From the NCBI RefSeq assembly GCF_038066635.1, contig NZ_JBBUTI010000005.1, positions 186,001 to 250,000 of the forward strand: a stretch of DNA of 64,000 nt. Direction: 5' to 3'. This document shows, one piece after another, positions 16,976-28,493 of the stretch. The notes beneath the pieces were generated by a model that saw only the letters and a program-made list of their open reading frames with translations, did not search any database and was not told the DNA's origin. The DNA is from Ideonella margarita. GTDB taxonomy: Bacteria > Pseudomonadota > Gammaproteobacteria > Burkholderiales > Burkholderiaceae_C. The translations under genes were made by a program, and so were the position numbers. How positions within the stretch are numbered: position 1 is the first letter of the stretch; each line of letters starts with the position of its first letter.

Positions 16976-17853
16976 AACTCAATGCCTACGGCCGCAGCGG
17001 CCTGACCGTGTCGCAACTGGGCCTGGGGGCTGGCCAGATCGGCGACGCCGCCCTCGACGAAGCCCATGTCGCCAAGCTGCTCAACACGGCGCTCGATCTC
17101 GGCATCACGCTGATCGACACCGCCCGAGGCTACGGCCTGAGCGAAGAGCGCATCGGCCGACACCTGGCCCATCGCCGCTCTGAATTCGTGCTGTCGACCA
17201 AGGTCGGCTACGGCATCGATGGCTATGCAGACTGGACCGGCGCGGTGATCCATGCCGGCATCGACGCCGCACTGATGCGCCTGCAGACCGATGTGATCGA
17301 CATCGTTCACCTGCACTCGTGCAGCCTGGACGTGCTGCGCGCCGGCGAGGTGGTGGAGGCGCTGATGCGCGCCCGCGACGCCGGCAAGATCCGCGTGGCC
17401 GCCTACGCCGGTGAAAACGACCCGCTGGGCTGGGCGCTGGCACATGGCGGCTTTGGCGGCGTGGAGTGCTCGGTCAGCTTGTTTGACCAGCGCACGCTGC
17501 AGCACTGGCTGCCCGCTGCCGTTGAACGCGGCCAAGGCGTGATCGCCAAGCGGGCGCTGGGCAACGCGCCGTGGCGCCATGCTGAGCGGCCCACCGGCCA
17601 GTACGTCGAGGCTTACTGGGACCGCATGCAGGTGCTGGCCTACGACACCACCGGCCTGCCCTGGGATGAATTCGCCCTGCGCTTCAGCGCGTGGCAACCC
17701 GAGGTGAGCGCGGCCATCACCGGCACCACCAGTGTCGAGAACCTGCGCCGCAATGTAGACGCCGTGAACCGCGGCCCGCTGCCCGATGAAGTGGTGGCCC
17801 AGTTGCGCGCACGCTTCGCCGAGGTCGGCAGCCAGTGGCAGGGCGAGCTGTGA
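16972..17853 (+). CDS. Aldo/keto reductase
   Basis: 293 residues, a TIM-barrel aldo/keto reductase. Asp49 and Tyr54 in LIDTARGYGLSE, Lys in FVLSTKVGYG and His in DIVHLHSC make the catalytic tetrad; the C-terminal SAAITGTTSVENLRRNV is the NADPH-binding end. Resembles the L-fucose/D-threo-aldose dehydrogenase branch. Together with the downstream Gfo/Idh/MocA oxidoreductase it suggests sugar oxidation or reduction, possibly of products of the nearby glucosidase operon. Confidence 0.9.
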   Translation: MKLNAYGRSGLTVSQLGLGAGQIGDAALDEAHVAKLLNTALDLGITLIDTARGYGLSEERIGRHLAHRRSEFVLSTKVGYGIDGYADWTGAVIHAGIDAALMRLQTDVIDIVHLHSCSLDVLRAGEVVEALMRARDAGKIRVAAYAGENDPLGWALAHGGFGGVECSVSLFDQRTLQHWLPAAVERGQGVIAKRALGNAPWRHAERPTGQYVEAYWDRMQVLAYDTTGLPWDEFALRFSAWQPEVSAAITGTTSVENLRRNVDAVNRGPLPDEVVAQLRARFAEVGSQWQGEL

Positions 17854-18887
17854 GCGCCGCGCCGCAACCAGACGCGGAGTTCCGCTGGGGCGTGGTCGGG
17901 CCGGGCAAGATTGCCCAGCGTTTCGCGGAAGCCGTGAGCCGCCTGCCCAACACCCGCCTGCAGGCACTGCATGCCCGCAACCCCGAACGGGCACAGGCCT
18001 TTGCGCAGCGCTGGCAAGCCGCAGGTGCGCCGGCCATCCACATCGCACCCAGCCTGCAGGCATTGCTGGCCGACCCGGACGTGGACGCGGTCTACATCGC
18101 CACACCGCACAGTGAACACGGCGACGCCGTCGAGGCCGCCCTGCTGGCCGGCAAACCGGTGCTGTGCGAAAAGCCGCTGGTGACCAACCGCACCCAGGCT
18201 CATCACCTGAGCCAGCTGGCCCATGAGCGCAACACCTTCCTGATGGAGGCGCTGTGGACCCGCTTTCTGCCGGCCTACCAGCAACTGGGTGAATGGCTGG
18301 CCAGCGGCGCCATCGGCACGGTGCAGGCGATGCAGTCGAGCTTCTGCTTCAGGGAAGACTTTGACCCGAGCTCGCGCATCTTCAATCCGGCGCTGGCGGG
18401 CGGTGCGCTGCTCGACATCGGTATCTACAACCTGGCCGTGACGCGCTGGGTGCGCCAGCAGGCCACCGGCCTGAGTGACGAGCCTGTGCAGATCGATGTG
18501 CAGGGGCGGCTCGCGCCCACGGGCGTCGATGCGCGGGTGCTCGGCGCCCTGCACTTCACTGACGGCTTCAGCTCGCAGTTCGTCTGCGCCGTGGACGGCA
18601 GCGCCTCGAATGCGCTGGAGATTCACGGCAGCCATGGCTGGATGCGCATCCCGAGCAACTTCTGGGAAGGCACCCGCGTGGAGCTGCACCGCACCGGCGA
18701 AAGCCCCGTGTTGCTGGACACGCCGTTTCACATCAACGGCTTCGAGGGCGAGATCGTGGAAGCCATGCGCTGCGTTCGAGCCGGTCTGGTGGAGAGCCCG
18801 CAGATGACCCACGCCGACACCCTGTGCGTGCTGGGCTGGATGGACACGCTGCGCGCGCGCCTGGGCGTGGTGTACCCGTTTGACTGA
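17850..18887 (+). CDS. Gfo/Idh/MocA-family oxidoreductase
   Basis: About 345 residues from a GTG at 17850 that overlaps the upstream stop (GTGA). N-terminal Rossmann fold FRWGVVGPGKIAQRFAEA, then AVYIATPHSEH and the NAD(P)-binding VLCEKPLVTNR motif with the key EKP. The C-terminal GFO_IDH_MocA_C domain has GGALLDIGIYNLA. Family enzymes oxidise or reduce sugars or cyclitols with NAD(P). The ATG 15 nt earlier lies inside the previous gene and lacks a clear ribosome site. Confidence 0.9.
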   Translation: MSAAPQPDAEFRWGVVGPGKIAQRFAEAVSRLPNTRLQALHARNPERAQAFAQRWQAAGAPAIHIAPSLQALLADPDVDAVYIATPHSEHGDAVEAALLAGKPVLCEKPLVTNRTQAHHLSQLAHERNTFLMEALWTRFLPAYQQLGEWLASGAIGTVQAMQSSFCFREDFDPSSRIFNPALAGGALLDIGIYNLAVTRWVRQQATGLSDEPVQIDVQGRLAPTGVDARVLGALHFTDGFSSQFVCAVDGSASNALEIHGSHGWMRIPSNFWEGTRVELHRTGESPVLLDTPFHINGFEGEIVEAMRCVRAGLVESPQMTHADTLCVLGWMDTLRARLGVVYPFD

Positions 18888-18898
18888 CCGCTGATCGC

Positions 18899-20308
18899 AT
18901 GACGACTTCTCCCGACCCTCGCGCTCAAAACACTGAAACCACCGACACGCCCACCGGCGCCCAACCCCGGCGCCAGCTGGGCGTGTGGCATGCCGTGTCG
19001 GTGTGCGTGGGCATGGTGGTGGGCGCCGGCATCTTCAAGACCTCGCCGATGGTGGCCGCCAGCCTGGGCAGCGACACCGCGCTCTACCTCGCCTGGGCCA
19101 TCGGCGGCGTGCTCAGCTTCATGGGCGCCCTGTGTTTTGCCGAACTGGCCTCGGCTTTTCCCAGCCCGGGCGGTGATTACCACTTCCTGCGCCTGGCCTA
19201 CGGCCGCTGGCTTGGCCTGCTGTTTGCGTGGTCACGCTTCGCGGTCATCCACACAGGCTCGATGGCCTTGCTGGCCTTCGTGTTTGGCGATTACCTCGGC
19301 CAGCTCATTCCGCTCGGGCCTTACGGCAGCGCGGTGTTTGCGGCTGCCGCCATCAGCGTGCTGGTGGTGCTGAACCTGCGGGGCGTGCAGATTGGCCTGG
19401 GCACCCAGATCGGCCTGATGGTGCTGGTGATCGGCGGCATGCTGGCCGTGGGCCTGGCGGGTGGCTGGCTGGTCTGGCAGGGCACAGCGCCCGCCACGGC
19501 CCTGGTGGCAGCACCGGGCAGCGCCGGCCACGATGCGTTTGGCGTGGCGATGGTGTTCGTGTTCCTGGCCTACGGCGGCTGGAGTGATGCGGCCACGCTC
19601 TCAGCTGAAATGCGCGACGAGCGCCGGGGCATCGTGCATGCGCTGATGCTGGGCCTGGCCCTGGTGGCCGGCATGTACCTGCTGGCCAACTGGGCCTATC
19701 TGCAAGGCCTGGGGCTGGAAGGCCTGGCACGCAGCGACGCGCCGGCGGCCGATTTGATGCGTCGCGCGTTTGGGCCGGCCGGTGAAGTCGCCATCGTGGG
19801 CGTGGTGGCCATCACCTCCATCACCGTGATGAACGCCACCTTGATCGCCGGGGCGCGCACCACCTTTGCCGCTGCCCGTGACTTGCCGCGACGCACGGCC
19901 TTGGGCGACTGGGACATGTCGCGCGGCGTGCCGGCCGGCGCCGTGATGGCGATAGGCGGCGTCGCGCTGCTTTTGGTGGGCTTTGGCACGTTGACGCGTG
20001 GTGGATTTGCCACGATGGTGGACTACCTGTCGCCGGTGTACTGGTTCTTTCTCATGCTGTCTGGCGCCGCCGTGATCGTTCTTCGGAAAAAATGCCCTGA
20101 CACGCCCCGCCCTTTCCGCGTGCCGCTGTTCCCGCTTCTGCCGCTGCTGTTCGTGGGCTGCAGTGCCTATCTGCTGCACGCCAGCGTGGTGTACGTGAAG
20201 GCGGGGGCGGTGGCCGGGCTGGCGGTGCTGGTGCTTGGCGGCCTGGTGCTGTGGCCACTGAGCCGCGAGCGTGGCGGCGGCAGCGCGTCAAAGAAGCCCG
20301 AACACTGA
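18899..20308 (+). CDS. APC-family amino acid permease
   Basis: 469 residues, about 12 membrane helices. The first is VWHAVSVCVGMVVGAGIFKT, carrying the unwound GxGIF-type substrate motif of APC transporters. LASAFPSPGGDYHFLRLAYG and VFLAYGGWSDAATLSAEMRD are also typical of the APC/LAT-like group. It should import or exchange amino acids across the inner membrane. The start lies 11 bp after the oxidoreductase stop; a strong terminator follows at 20361. Confidence 0.9.
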   Translation: MTTSPDPRAQNTETTDTPTGAQPRRQLGVWHAVSVCVGMVVGAGIFKTSPMVAASLGSDTALYLAWAIGGVLSFMGALCFAELASAFPSPGGDYHFLRLAYGRWLGLLFAWSRFAVIHTGSMALLAFVFGDYLGQLIPLGPYGSAVFAAAAISVLVVLNLRGVQIGLGTQIGLMVLVIGGMLAVGLAGGWLVWQGTAPATALVAAPGSAGHDAFGVAMVFVFLAYGGWSDAATLSAEMRDERRGIVHALMLGLALVAGMYLLANWAYLQGLGLEGLARSDAPAADLMRRAFGPAGEVAIVGVVAITSITVMNATLIAGARTTFAAARDLPRRTALGDWDMSRGVPAGAVMAIGGVALLLVGFGTLTRGGFATMVDYLSPVYWFFLMLSGAAVIVLRKKCPDTPRPFRVPLFPLLPLLFVGCSAYLLHASVVYVKAGAVAGLAVLVLGGLVLWPLSRERGGGSASKKPEH

Positions 20309-20360
20309 ATCAACCAACGGGCAGCAGCGCACGGCTTGGCCGCGCGGCGCCCACCCACAC

Positions 20361-20387
20361 GGGGCTTCATCAGAAGCCCCCTTTTTT
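20361..20387 (+). terminator. Rho-independent terminator after the permease
   Basis: GGGGCTTC (20361-20368), loop ATCA, GAAGCCCC (20373-20380), then C and six T (20382-20387). It ends the transcript of the VF530/reductase/oxidoreductase/permease run and separates it from the TonB receptor gene. Confidence 0.9.
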
Positions 20388-20440
20388 GACCCGCTTCTGT
20401 TTCATCTGCTTTCTTGTCTTTACTTGTTGACGCACTTCCC

Positions 20441-22936
<2,496 letters not shown>

Positions 22937-23005
22937 TCTGATGTGGGAACCTCGGGGCGGCGTGGCTGCTCTGAGGTTGAAGCCCGTATCAAGAAGGATT
23001 TGCGC

Positions 23006-23668
23006 ATGTCCACCCTGCTCCTGCTGGGCGCCACCGGCCAGGTGGGCCACCAGCTGCTGAACGCAGCACTGGCCCATCCCGCCGTCACCCAGGTGGTGGC
23101 CCCCACGCGCCGGCCCTTGGCTGCGCACCCCAAGTTGATGAATCCGAAGGTCGATTTTTCCGACCTGCCCGAGCGCGCCGCCTGGTGGACCGCCGATGCA
23201 GCGTGCAGCGCACTGGGCACCACCTTGCGCCAGGCCGGCTCGGCGGAGGCCTTCGAGGCCATCGACCGCGGGCATGTGCTGGCCGCAGCTCGGTTGACGC
23301 GTGCCGCCGGCACCCCCTGCTTCGTCAACAACTCATCGATGGGTGCCAACCCGCGTGCCCGCGGCTTGTACCTGCGCGTCAAGGGTCTGCTGGAACAGGA
23401 CCTGGACGGGCTCGGTTTTGTATCGGTCTGCCATGTTCGCCCCTCGCTGCTGGACGGTGGCCCACGGCCGGACAGCCGCCCCGGCGAGCGTATCGGCCTG
23501 TGGCTGGCCCATGCCTTGGCACCGCTGATTCCGGCGCGCTACCAGGCCATCAAGACCGAGGCGGTGGCACAGGCCATGTTGCAGGCCGCGCTGGCGGCAC
23601 GGCCGGGTGTGCAGATGATTGAATCTGATGCCCTGCAGCGGCTGCCGCAGGCTTCGCGCGCGCCTTGA
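23006..23668 (+). CDS. NAD(P)-binding Rossmann-fold oxidoreductase (HTATIP2-like)
   Basis: 220 residues. N-terminal TLLLLGATGQVGHQLLNAAL dinucleotide-binding motif (GATGxVG), then VVAPTRRPL and CSALGTTLRQAGS, as in atypical short-chain dehydrogenases of the HTATIP2/Oxidoreductase family. The catalytic YxxxK is not clear (YLRVKGLLE is the nearest). An AAGGA site 7 nt before ATG 23006 fixes the start. Confidence 0.82.
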   Translation: MSTLLLLGATGQVGHQLLNAALAHPAVTQVVAPTRRPLAAHPKLMNPKVDFSDLPERAAWWTADAACSALGTTLRQAGSAEAFEAIDRGHVLAAARLTRAAGTPCFVNNSSMGANPRARGLYLRVKGLLEQDLDGLGFVSVCHVRPSLLDGGPRPDSRPGERIGLWLAHALAPLIPARYQAIKTEAVAQAMLQAALAARPGVQMIESDALQRLPQASRAP

Positions 23669-23671
23669 GGC

Positions 23672-24283
23672 TCAGGCGCTGAGCCTGAACACCAGCAGCA
23701 GGTTGTTGGCCGGCATGGCTACCCGTTGCTCCAGCACCAACCCTGCTCGCCCGGCCACCAGCGCCACATCTGCCAAGTCACGCAGGCCCCAGGCCGCATC
23801 ACGCGCCCGCAGGTCAGCGTCAAAGGCGAGATTGCCCGGCGAGGTGGGCACCATCGCTTCGAGGTAAGGGCCGTAGGTCACCAGGCAGCCGCCCGGCACC
23901 AGGTGCCGCGCTGCGCCCTGCATCAGCCCGGCGCAGCAGGCCCACGGTGCGATGTGCAGCATGTTGATTGCCAGCACAGCATCGACGGCGGCGTGTTGCA
24001 GCGGCCAGTCCGGGGCCAGCACATCCAGCACCACCGGCCGCTGCACATTTGCCAGCTGCGCCGTACGGGCCTCGATGGCGCCAAAACCATCAGCCTGCCA
24101 ATCGCTGGGCTGCCACTGCCAGCCAGGCTCGGCCTGTGCAAAGGCGGCCGCATGCTGGCCGGTGCCGCTCGCCACTTCCAGCACCCGGGCCTGCTTGGGC
24201 AGCACCTGGCGCAACACCGCCAGGATGGGCGCCGTGTTGCGCTCGGCGGCGGCACTGAAGGGCAAGGGCTGCGGCAGTGTCAT
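23672..24283 (-). CDS. DUF938 SAM-dependent methyltransferase-like protein
   Basis: 203 residues. Begins MTLPQPLPFSAAAERNTAPI; the SAM motif I is VLEVASGTGQHAAAFA; motif IV-like INMLHIAPW and GCLVTYGPY follow. This is the DUF938 family (class I methyltransferase fold, human METTL26-related). The target is unknown. Its start overlaps the stop of the upstream gene by 4 nt. Confidence 0.87.
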   Translation of the reverse strand: MTLPQPLPFSAAAERNTAPILAVLRQVLPKQARVLEVASGTGQHAAAFAQAEPGWQWQPSDWQADGFGAIEARTAQLANVQRPVVLDVLAPDWPLQHAAVDAVLAINMLHIAPWACCAGLMQGAARHLVPGGCLVTYGPYLEAMVPTSPGNLAFDADLRARDAAWGLRDLADVALVAGRAGLVLEQRVAMPANNLLLVFRLSA

Positions 24284-24657
24284 GCGTCGATCGATTCGAG
24301 GGCTTCGATGATCAGGCTGCGCCTGCGAACGCCCTGCACGCGGGTTTGCACACGCACGCGCAGCGGCTCGCCCGCGGGTACCTCGCGGCGGCAGTGGTAA
24401 TCCAGGCTGTCGGTCTGACCAGGGTTGCTGCTGGCAATGTCGCGCGACCATTCGCGGCGACCATCGAGTTCCACGCTCAGGCCGTGGCTGGCACTGCTGG
24501 TTGAAGTGGCACCGTCGAGGTCGGGCACCCGCACCTCCATGCGCACATCCAGATCAAAGACGCGGTCGTGGTGCAGCACGGCGGGAATGGTCAGCACGGC
24601 CACGTCGGCCTCGCCGGCGTCCACGGCCCAGCGTTCGGGTCGCCTGGCCGTGCTCAT
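24280..24657 (-). CDS. Hypothetical protein
   Basis: 125 residues, no recognised family. Alternating short hydrophobic strands and charged turns (VAVLTIPAVLHHDRVFDLDV, LRVRVQTRVQGVRRRSLIIE) suggest a beta-rich soluble domain. Overlaps both neighbours by 4 nt (ATGA), so it belongs to a three-gene coupled unit with the small membrane protein and the DUF938 gene. Confidence 0.7.
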   Translation of the reverse strand: MSTARRPERWAVDAGEADVAVLTIPAVLHHDRVFDLDVRMEVRVPDLDGATSTSSASHGLSVELDGRREWSRDIASSNPGQTDSLDYHCRREVPAGEPLRVRVQTRVQGVRRRSLIIEALESIDA

Positions 24658-25007
24658 GCGTCAGGTGGGCGCTTGCCGCCGCCCTGCCCCAGCCGCGCCG
24701 CGTTATCGGGCGAGGGCGGCACTTCGCGCACTTCCACGTCCACCACATCGGCGGCATCGGCGGAGGACTTGCGAGCGCCACGTTGCGCCCACGGCGGCAT
24801 GCCAGCACCGGCGCGCTGCCACTGGAAACGAACGGGCGAAGGCCGCTTGCCGCGCAGCAAGGACCAGATCACCGCGATCAGACTGAGCACGAGGCCGAAC
24901 AGCAGCACGCCGAGCACCAGCGCCAGGCCCAGGGCCCAAAGCACCAAGCGCCAGAGGGTGCGGCTGAGCCCCACCAGCAGCCGATCCAATTTTTCAAGCA
25001 AAGACAT
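24654..25007 (-). CDS. Hypothetical membrane protein
   Basis: 117 residues. A strong hydrophobic block at about 20-50 (LVLWALGLALVLGVLLFGLV and on) makes one long or two short membrane helices; the C-terminal half is polar, acidic and Pro-rich. No family recognised. First gene of the coupled unit leading to DUF938. Confidence 0.7.
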   Translation of the reverse strand: MSLLEKLDRLLVGLSRTLWRLVLWALGLALVLGVLLFGLVLSLIAVIWSLLRGKRPSPVRFQWQRAGAGMPPWAQRGARKSSADAADVVDVEVREVPPSPDNAARLGQGGGKRPPDA

Positions 25008-25037
25008 GCCGCGATTGTGGCGCGAATGCGCAAGCCC

Positions 25038-25805
25038 TCAGCGCGTCAGGGCTCGGCGCGCCAGGTTGCTCAGCAGGTCGACCAGACCCACCAGCGCCAC
25101 CATCGCGGCGAGGATGGTGGCCGTCTTGCCCATGTGAAACAGGCCCATGTGGAACGCCAGCATCTGGCCCAGGCCGCCCGCGCCCACCACGCCCATCACG
25201 GCGGCTGCGCGGATGTTGTTCTCCCAGCGGTAGAGCGTGTAGCTCAGGCACTGCGGCAAGACCTGGGGCACGGTGGCGTAAAGGAACACCAGCGAAGGCC
25301 GAACGCCTTGGGTGCGCAGCGCCTCAGCCGGGCCGGCCGGGGCGTTTTCCATGGTTTCCGCGAACAGGCGGCCCAGCACCCCTGCGGTGTGAAACCCCAG
25401 CGCCAGGGTGCCTGCAAACGGTCCCATGCCGGCGCTGATCAACATCAGCGAGGCCCACACCAGCTCAGGCACCGAACGCAGGAAGTTCAGCAGCCAGCGC
25501 ACCGGTGTGCGCAGCGGCGCCCAATCACCGGCGTGGCGGCGCGCTGCTGGCCAAGCCAGGGTGAGGCCCAGCACCACCGCCAGCAAGGTGCCCAGAGCCG
25601 ACATGGCCAGGGTTTCGAGCGTGGCCAGGCCCACCTTCATCAAGAACGCAGGCTGGGTGTCGGGCGGGAAAAACTCGGCCACGAAGCGGCCCATGGCCTG
25701 CATGGCCGACAACGACAGAAACTGAGACCACTGCAGATCGAGCGACGCGAAGCTCGCCACGATCAGGCCCAGCACCGCCACCATGAATACGCTCAGGCGG
25801 CTCAT
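25038..25805 (-). CDS. PhnE-like ABC permease (second of pair)
   Basis: 255 residues, about six membrane segments with the permease loop RTQGVRPSLVFLYATVPQVL and the PhnE-typical SYTLYRWENNIRAAAVMGVV and GAGGLGQML. The ATG at 25805 overlaps the other permease stop by 4 nt. Phosphonate-type permeases also serve phosphite and selenium oxyanions; the divergent selD favours the latter here. Confidence 0.9.
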   Translation of the reverse strand: MSRLSVFMVAVLGLIVASFASLDLQWSQFLSLSAMQAMGRFVAEFFPPDTQPAFLMKVGLATLETLAMSALGTLLAVVLGLTLAWPAARRHAGDWAPLRTPVRWLLNFLRSVPELVWASLMLISAGMGPFAGTLALGFHTAGVLGRLFAETMENAPAGPAEALRTQGVRPSLVFLYATVPQVLPQCLSYTLYRWENNIRAAAVMGVVGAGGLGQMLAFHMGLFHMGKTATILAAMVALVGLVDLLSNLARRALTR

Positions 25806-26650
25806 GCCAACGTCTCCCGCAGCCAGGCGCTGGCGCGGTCGGCCAGGGCCACCAGCGCCACGAACACCAGCAGGATGGTCAGCACGTCGCCCCCTGCGAA
25901 CATCTTCATCGCGCTGTCGAGTTGCTGGCCCAGGCCCCCTGCCCCGACAAACCCCAGCACCACCGACGAGCGCACCGCGCATTCCCAGCGGTACACGGTG
26001 TACGACACCAGCTCGGCGGCGTTCTGCGGCAGCAGCGCATACAGCAGTGCCTGCAACCGGCTGCTGCCGTTGCGCAGCAGGGACTCGGCCGGCTGGGTGT
26101 CGCCGCTTTCAAGAATCTCGCCGTAGACCTTGCCGAGCATGCCGCCGTAGGTCAGCGCGATGGCCAGCACACCAGCCGTCGGCCCCAGGCCCACCACGCG
26201 CACGAACACCAGCGCCCACACCAGCTCGGGCACGCTGCGTAGCACCACCAGCAGGCCGCGCACGCCCTGACGCAGGAGCCACGCCCCACCGGCCATGCGC
26301 CCTGACAGCGCCGACACCGACAGCACGCGGGTCGATACCAGCGTCAGCGGCACGGCCAGCAGCCAGCCCAGGGTGATGCCCGCCGTGGCCATCGCCACGG
26401 TGCGCCAGGTTTCCCGGGCCAGCTCCCAGAGGAACGGGGCGTCGAGGCGGGGCGGCCAGGTGCTCGCCAGGAAGTTGGCCGTCACGGCCCAGCTGCGGGC
26501 ATCCCACAGCTGCCACGGGCGGAACTCGGTCAGCACCAGCGCCGGCCAGAGCAAGACCACCATGAACAGCGCCACGCCCACACGGCCGAGCCAGGCGGGG
26601 TCTTTCAGCGCTGGCTGGCTCAGGGATTGAGCCTGGTCGCTCAGCGACAT
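25802..26650 (-). CDS. PhnE-like ABC permease (first of pair)
   Basis: 282 residues. Similar architecture to the next permease, with SYTVYRWECAVRSSVVLGFV and GAGGLGQQLDSAM near the C-terminus and an EAA-like loop LLRNGSSRLQALLYALLPQN. The two permeases probably form a heterodimeric channel. Overlaps the ATPase gene by 10 nt. Confidence 0.9.
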   Translation of the reverse strand: MSLSDQAQSLSQPALKDPAWLGRVGVALFMVVLLWPALVLTEFRPWQLWDARSWAVTANFLASTWPPRLDAPFLWELARETWRTVAMATAGITLGWLLAVPLTLVSTRVLSVSALSGRMAGGAWLLRQGVRGLLVVLRSVPELVWALVFVRVVGLGPTAGVLAIALTYGGMLGKVYGEILESGDTQPAESLLRNGSSRLQALLYALLPQNAAELVSYTVYRWECAVRSSVVLGFVGAGGLGQQLDSAMKMFAGGDVLTILLVFVALVALADRASAWLRETLA

Positions 26651-27480
26651 GTCATGGCCACCACGGCAGGCGACGCTGGCGTGGCAGGCTCATCGGCTGG
26701 GGCCGCGGTGCCCGGATGAAGCTCGTGTTCATGCTGGGCGTAAAGGGCGGCCAGCATGTCAGGCGTGACGTTGGTTGCGGGCGCATCAAACATCACGCGG
26801 CCATCGCGCAAACCGACGATGCGCGGAAAGCAGCTCAGCGCCAGATCAACCTGGTGCAGCGACGCCACCAGCGTGCAGCCGCGTTCGCGGGCGGCCAGTT
26901 GCAGGGCGTCCAGCACCTGGCGGGCGCGAGTGGGGTCGAGGGCCGACAGCGGCTCATCCACCAACCACAGCCGGGCCGGCGAGACCAGCGCGCGGGCCAG
27001 ACCCACGCGCTGCCGCTCACCACCCGAAAGCCGGTCCACTCGGTGGAACAGCTTGTCGGCCACGCCAAACCGGGCGAGCGCGCCATGCGCCTCTGGCAGG
27101 GCCGCTGGCTTGATCCACTGGCGCACCGAGGCCCACCAGGTCATGCCCGGCAAGCGCCCGGCCAGCACCGTGGTGACCACGCGTTGGCGTGGCGGCAGCG
27201 GCGGTGTCTGCGGAGCCAGGAACAGGCTGGCGCGCAGCCTGTGCAAGGCCCGGCGCGAGAGGCGCCACGGCGCCACCTCAGACACCTGGAAGTGCCCGGC
27301 GACAGGCGGCAGGCAGCAGGCCAGCACCTGCAGCAGCGTGGTCTTGCCCGCGCCCGACGGGCCGATGATGGCGAGTTGTTCACCCGCGGCCACGCGCAGG
27401 CTCACCGGCCCGAGGGCCGGGGGGAGCTGGCTGGATGCGGCCGGGTGCCGCGCGGCGACCTCTTCGAGCAACAGGTTCAC
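26641..27480 (-). CDS. PhnC-like ABC transporter ATPase
   Basis: 279 residues from a GTG. Walker A IGPSGAGKTTLL, signature LSGGERQRVGLARAL, Walker B LWLVDEPLSALDP, switch His in ASLHQVDLAL. It groups by pattern with PhnC-type ATPases and lies between the binding protein and permeases. It energises uptake of a phosphonate-like or selenium oxyanion substrate. A Pro/Ala-rich C-terminal tail is unusual. Confidence 0.9.
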   Translation of the reverse strand: MNLLLEEVAARHPAASSQLPPALGPVSLRVAAGEQLAIIGPSGAGKTTLLQVLACCLPPVAGHFQVSEVAPWRLSRRALHRLRASLFLAPQTPPLPPRQRVVTTVLAGRLPGMTWWASVRQWIKPAALPEAHGALARFGVADKLFHRVDRLSGGERQRVGLARALVSPARLWLVDEPLSALDPTRARQVLDALQLAARERGCTLVASLHQVDLALSCFPRIVGLRDGRVMFDAPATNVTPDMLAALYAQHEHELHPGTAAPADEPATPASPAVVAMTCR

Positions 27481-27505
27481 GGTACGCGACGCCTCGGCCA
27501 GTGCG

Positions 27506-28372
27506 TTACAGCAGGCCGGCGCTGCGGGCGGCGGCTTCGATGCCCTTGTAGTTGTCGGCCTTGGTCGGCACGAAACGGGTGGCGCGCTGCAGCTCGAGGA
27601 TTTCCTTGCCTTCAGCGGTATCGCGGCTCAACGCCAGGAAGGCCTGGGTAATCTTGTCGCGCAGGGCCTGGGGCATGTCGGCGTGCACCGTCCAGTTGTA
27701 GTCGAAGTAGGCGGGCGTGGTGTAGAAGGCGCGCACCTTGGTGGTGTCGACCTTCTTGTCGGCCACGAACTTGTCCCACACGGAGATGTTCAGCGCACCG
27801 GCCTGCACCTTGCCGGACACCACGGCGGCGATGGTTGCGTCATGGGCGCCGCTGTAGGCCACGCGGTGGAAGTCCTTGTCCGGATCGACCTTGGCCTGCA
27901 GCAGGAAACTGCGCGGCATCAGGTGGCCCGAGGTTGAGCTCTGCGAGCCGAAGCTCACGTCCTTGCCCTTCAGGTCGGCCAGGCTCTGGATGGCGGGATC
28001 AGCCGTGATGAAGACCGAGCGGAACTTCTCATCTTCTTCACGCTGCACCAGCGGGATGACCTTGCCGCCGGAGCGCACAGAGGCCTGCACGAAGGTGAAG
28101 CCCCCGAACCAGGCCATGTCGACCTTCTTGTTCACCAGGGCTTCAACCGAAGCGGCGTAGTCGGTGACGGGGGTGTATTCCACCTTCACGCCCAGCTTGG
28201 TTTCCAGGTACTTCACCAGCGGTGCAGCCTTGCGGGCCAGCTCGGTCGGCGCTTCGTCCGGAATGGCGGTGACGCGCAGCACCTGCTGGGCCTGGGCAGC
28301 CAAGCCGGACAGGGCCAGCACGGCAGCAGTGATGAGGGCGGGCAGATGGCGGCGTTGGGTGGTCAGGTGCAT
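27506..28372 (-). CDS. PhnD-like substrate-binding protein, putative selenium-oxyanion type
   Basis: 288 residues. Signal peptide ALITAAVLALSGLAAQAQ; the mature part has VEYTPVTDYAASVEALVNKK, DMAWFGGFTFVQA and FGSQSSTSGHLMPRSFLL, typical of PhnD-type proteins. A family in NCBI protein models, the putative selenate ABC transporter substrate-binding protein, is PhnD-like and occurs next to selD; this gene is divergent from selD. Substrate assignment is by that association, not proven. First gene of the transporter operon. Confidence 0.85.
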   Translation of the reverse strand: MHLTTQRRHLPALITAAVLALSGLAAQAQQVLRVTAIPDEAPTELARKAAPLVKYLETKLGVKVEYTPVTDYAASVEALVNKKVDMAWFGGFTFVQASVRSGGKVIPLVQREEDEKFRSVFITADPAIQSLADLKGKDVSFGSQSSTSGHLMPRSFLLQAKVDPDKDFHRVAYSGAHDATIAAVVSGKVQAGALNISVWDKFVADKKVDTTKVRAFYTTPAYFDYNWTVHADMPQALRDKITQAFLALSRDTAEGKEILELQRATRFVPTKADNYKGIEAAARSAGLL

Positions 28373-28493
28373 GGGGTGGGTACCGGAGAGTGAAGCCGTG
28401 ATTATCGGGGCGGGCTTGTCCGCACGCGCTATGCTCGTTCATCAAAGTCCGCGGCGACTGGCTGCGGGCGTCAGAACCAACCGCCCTGTCGAC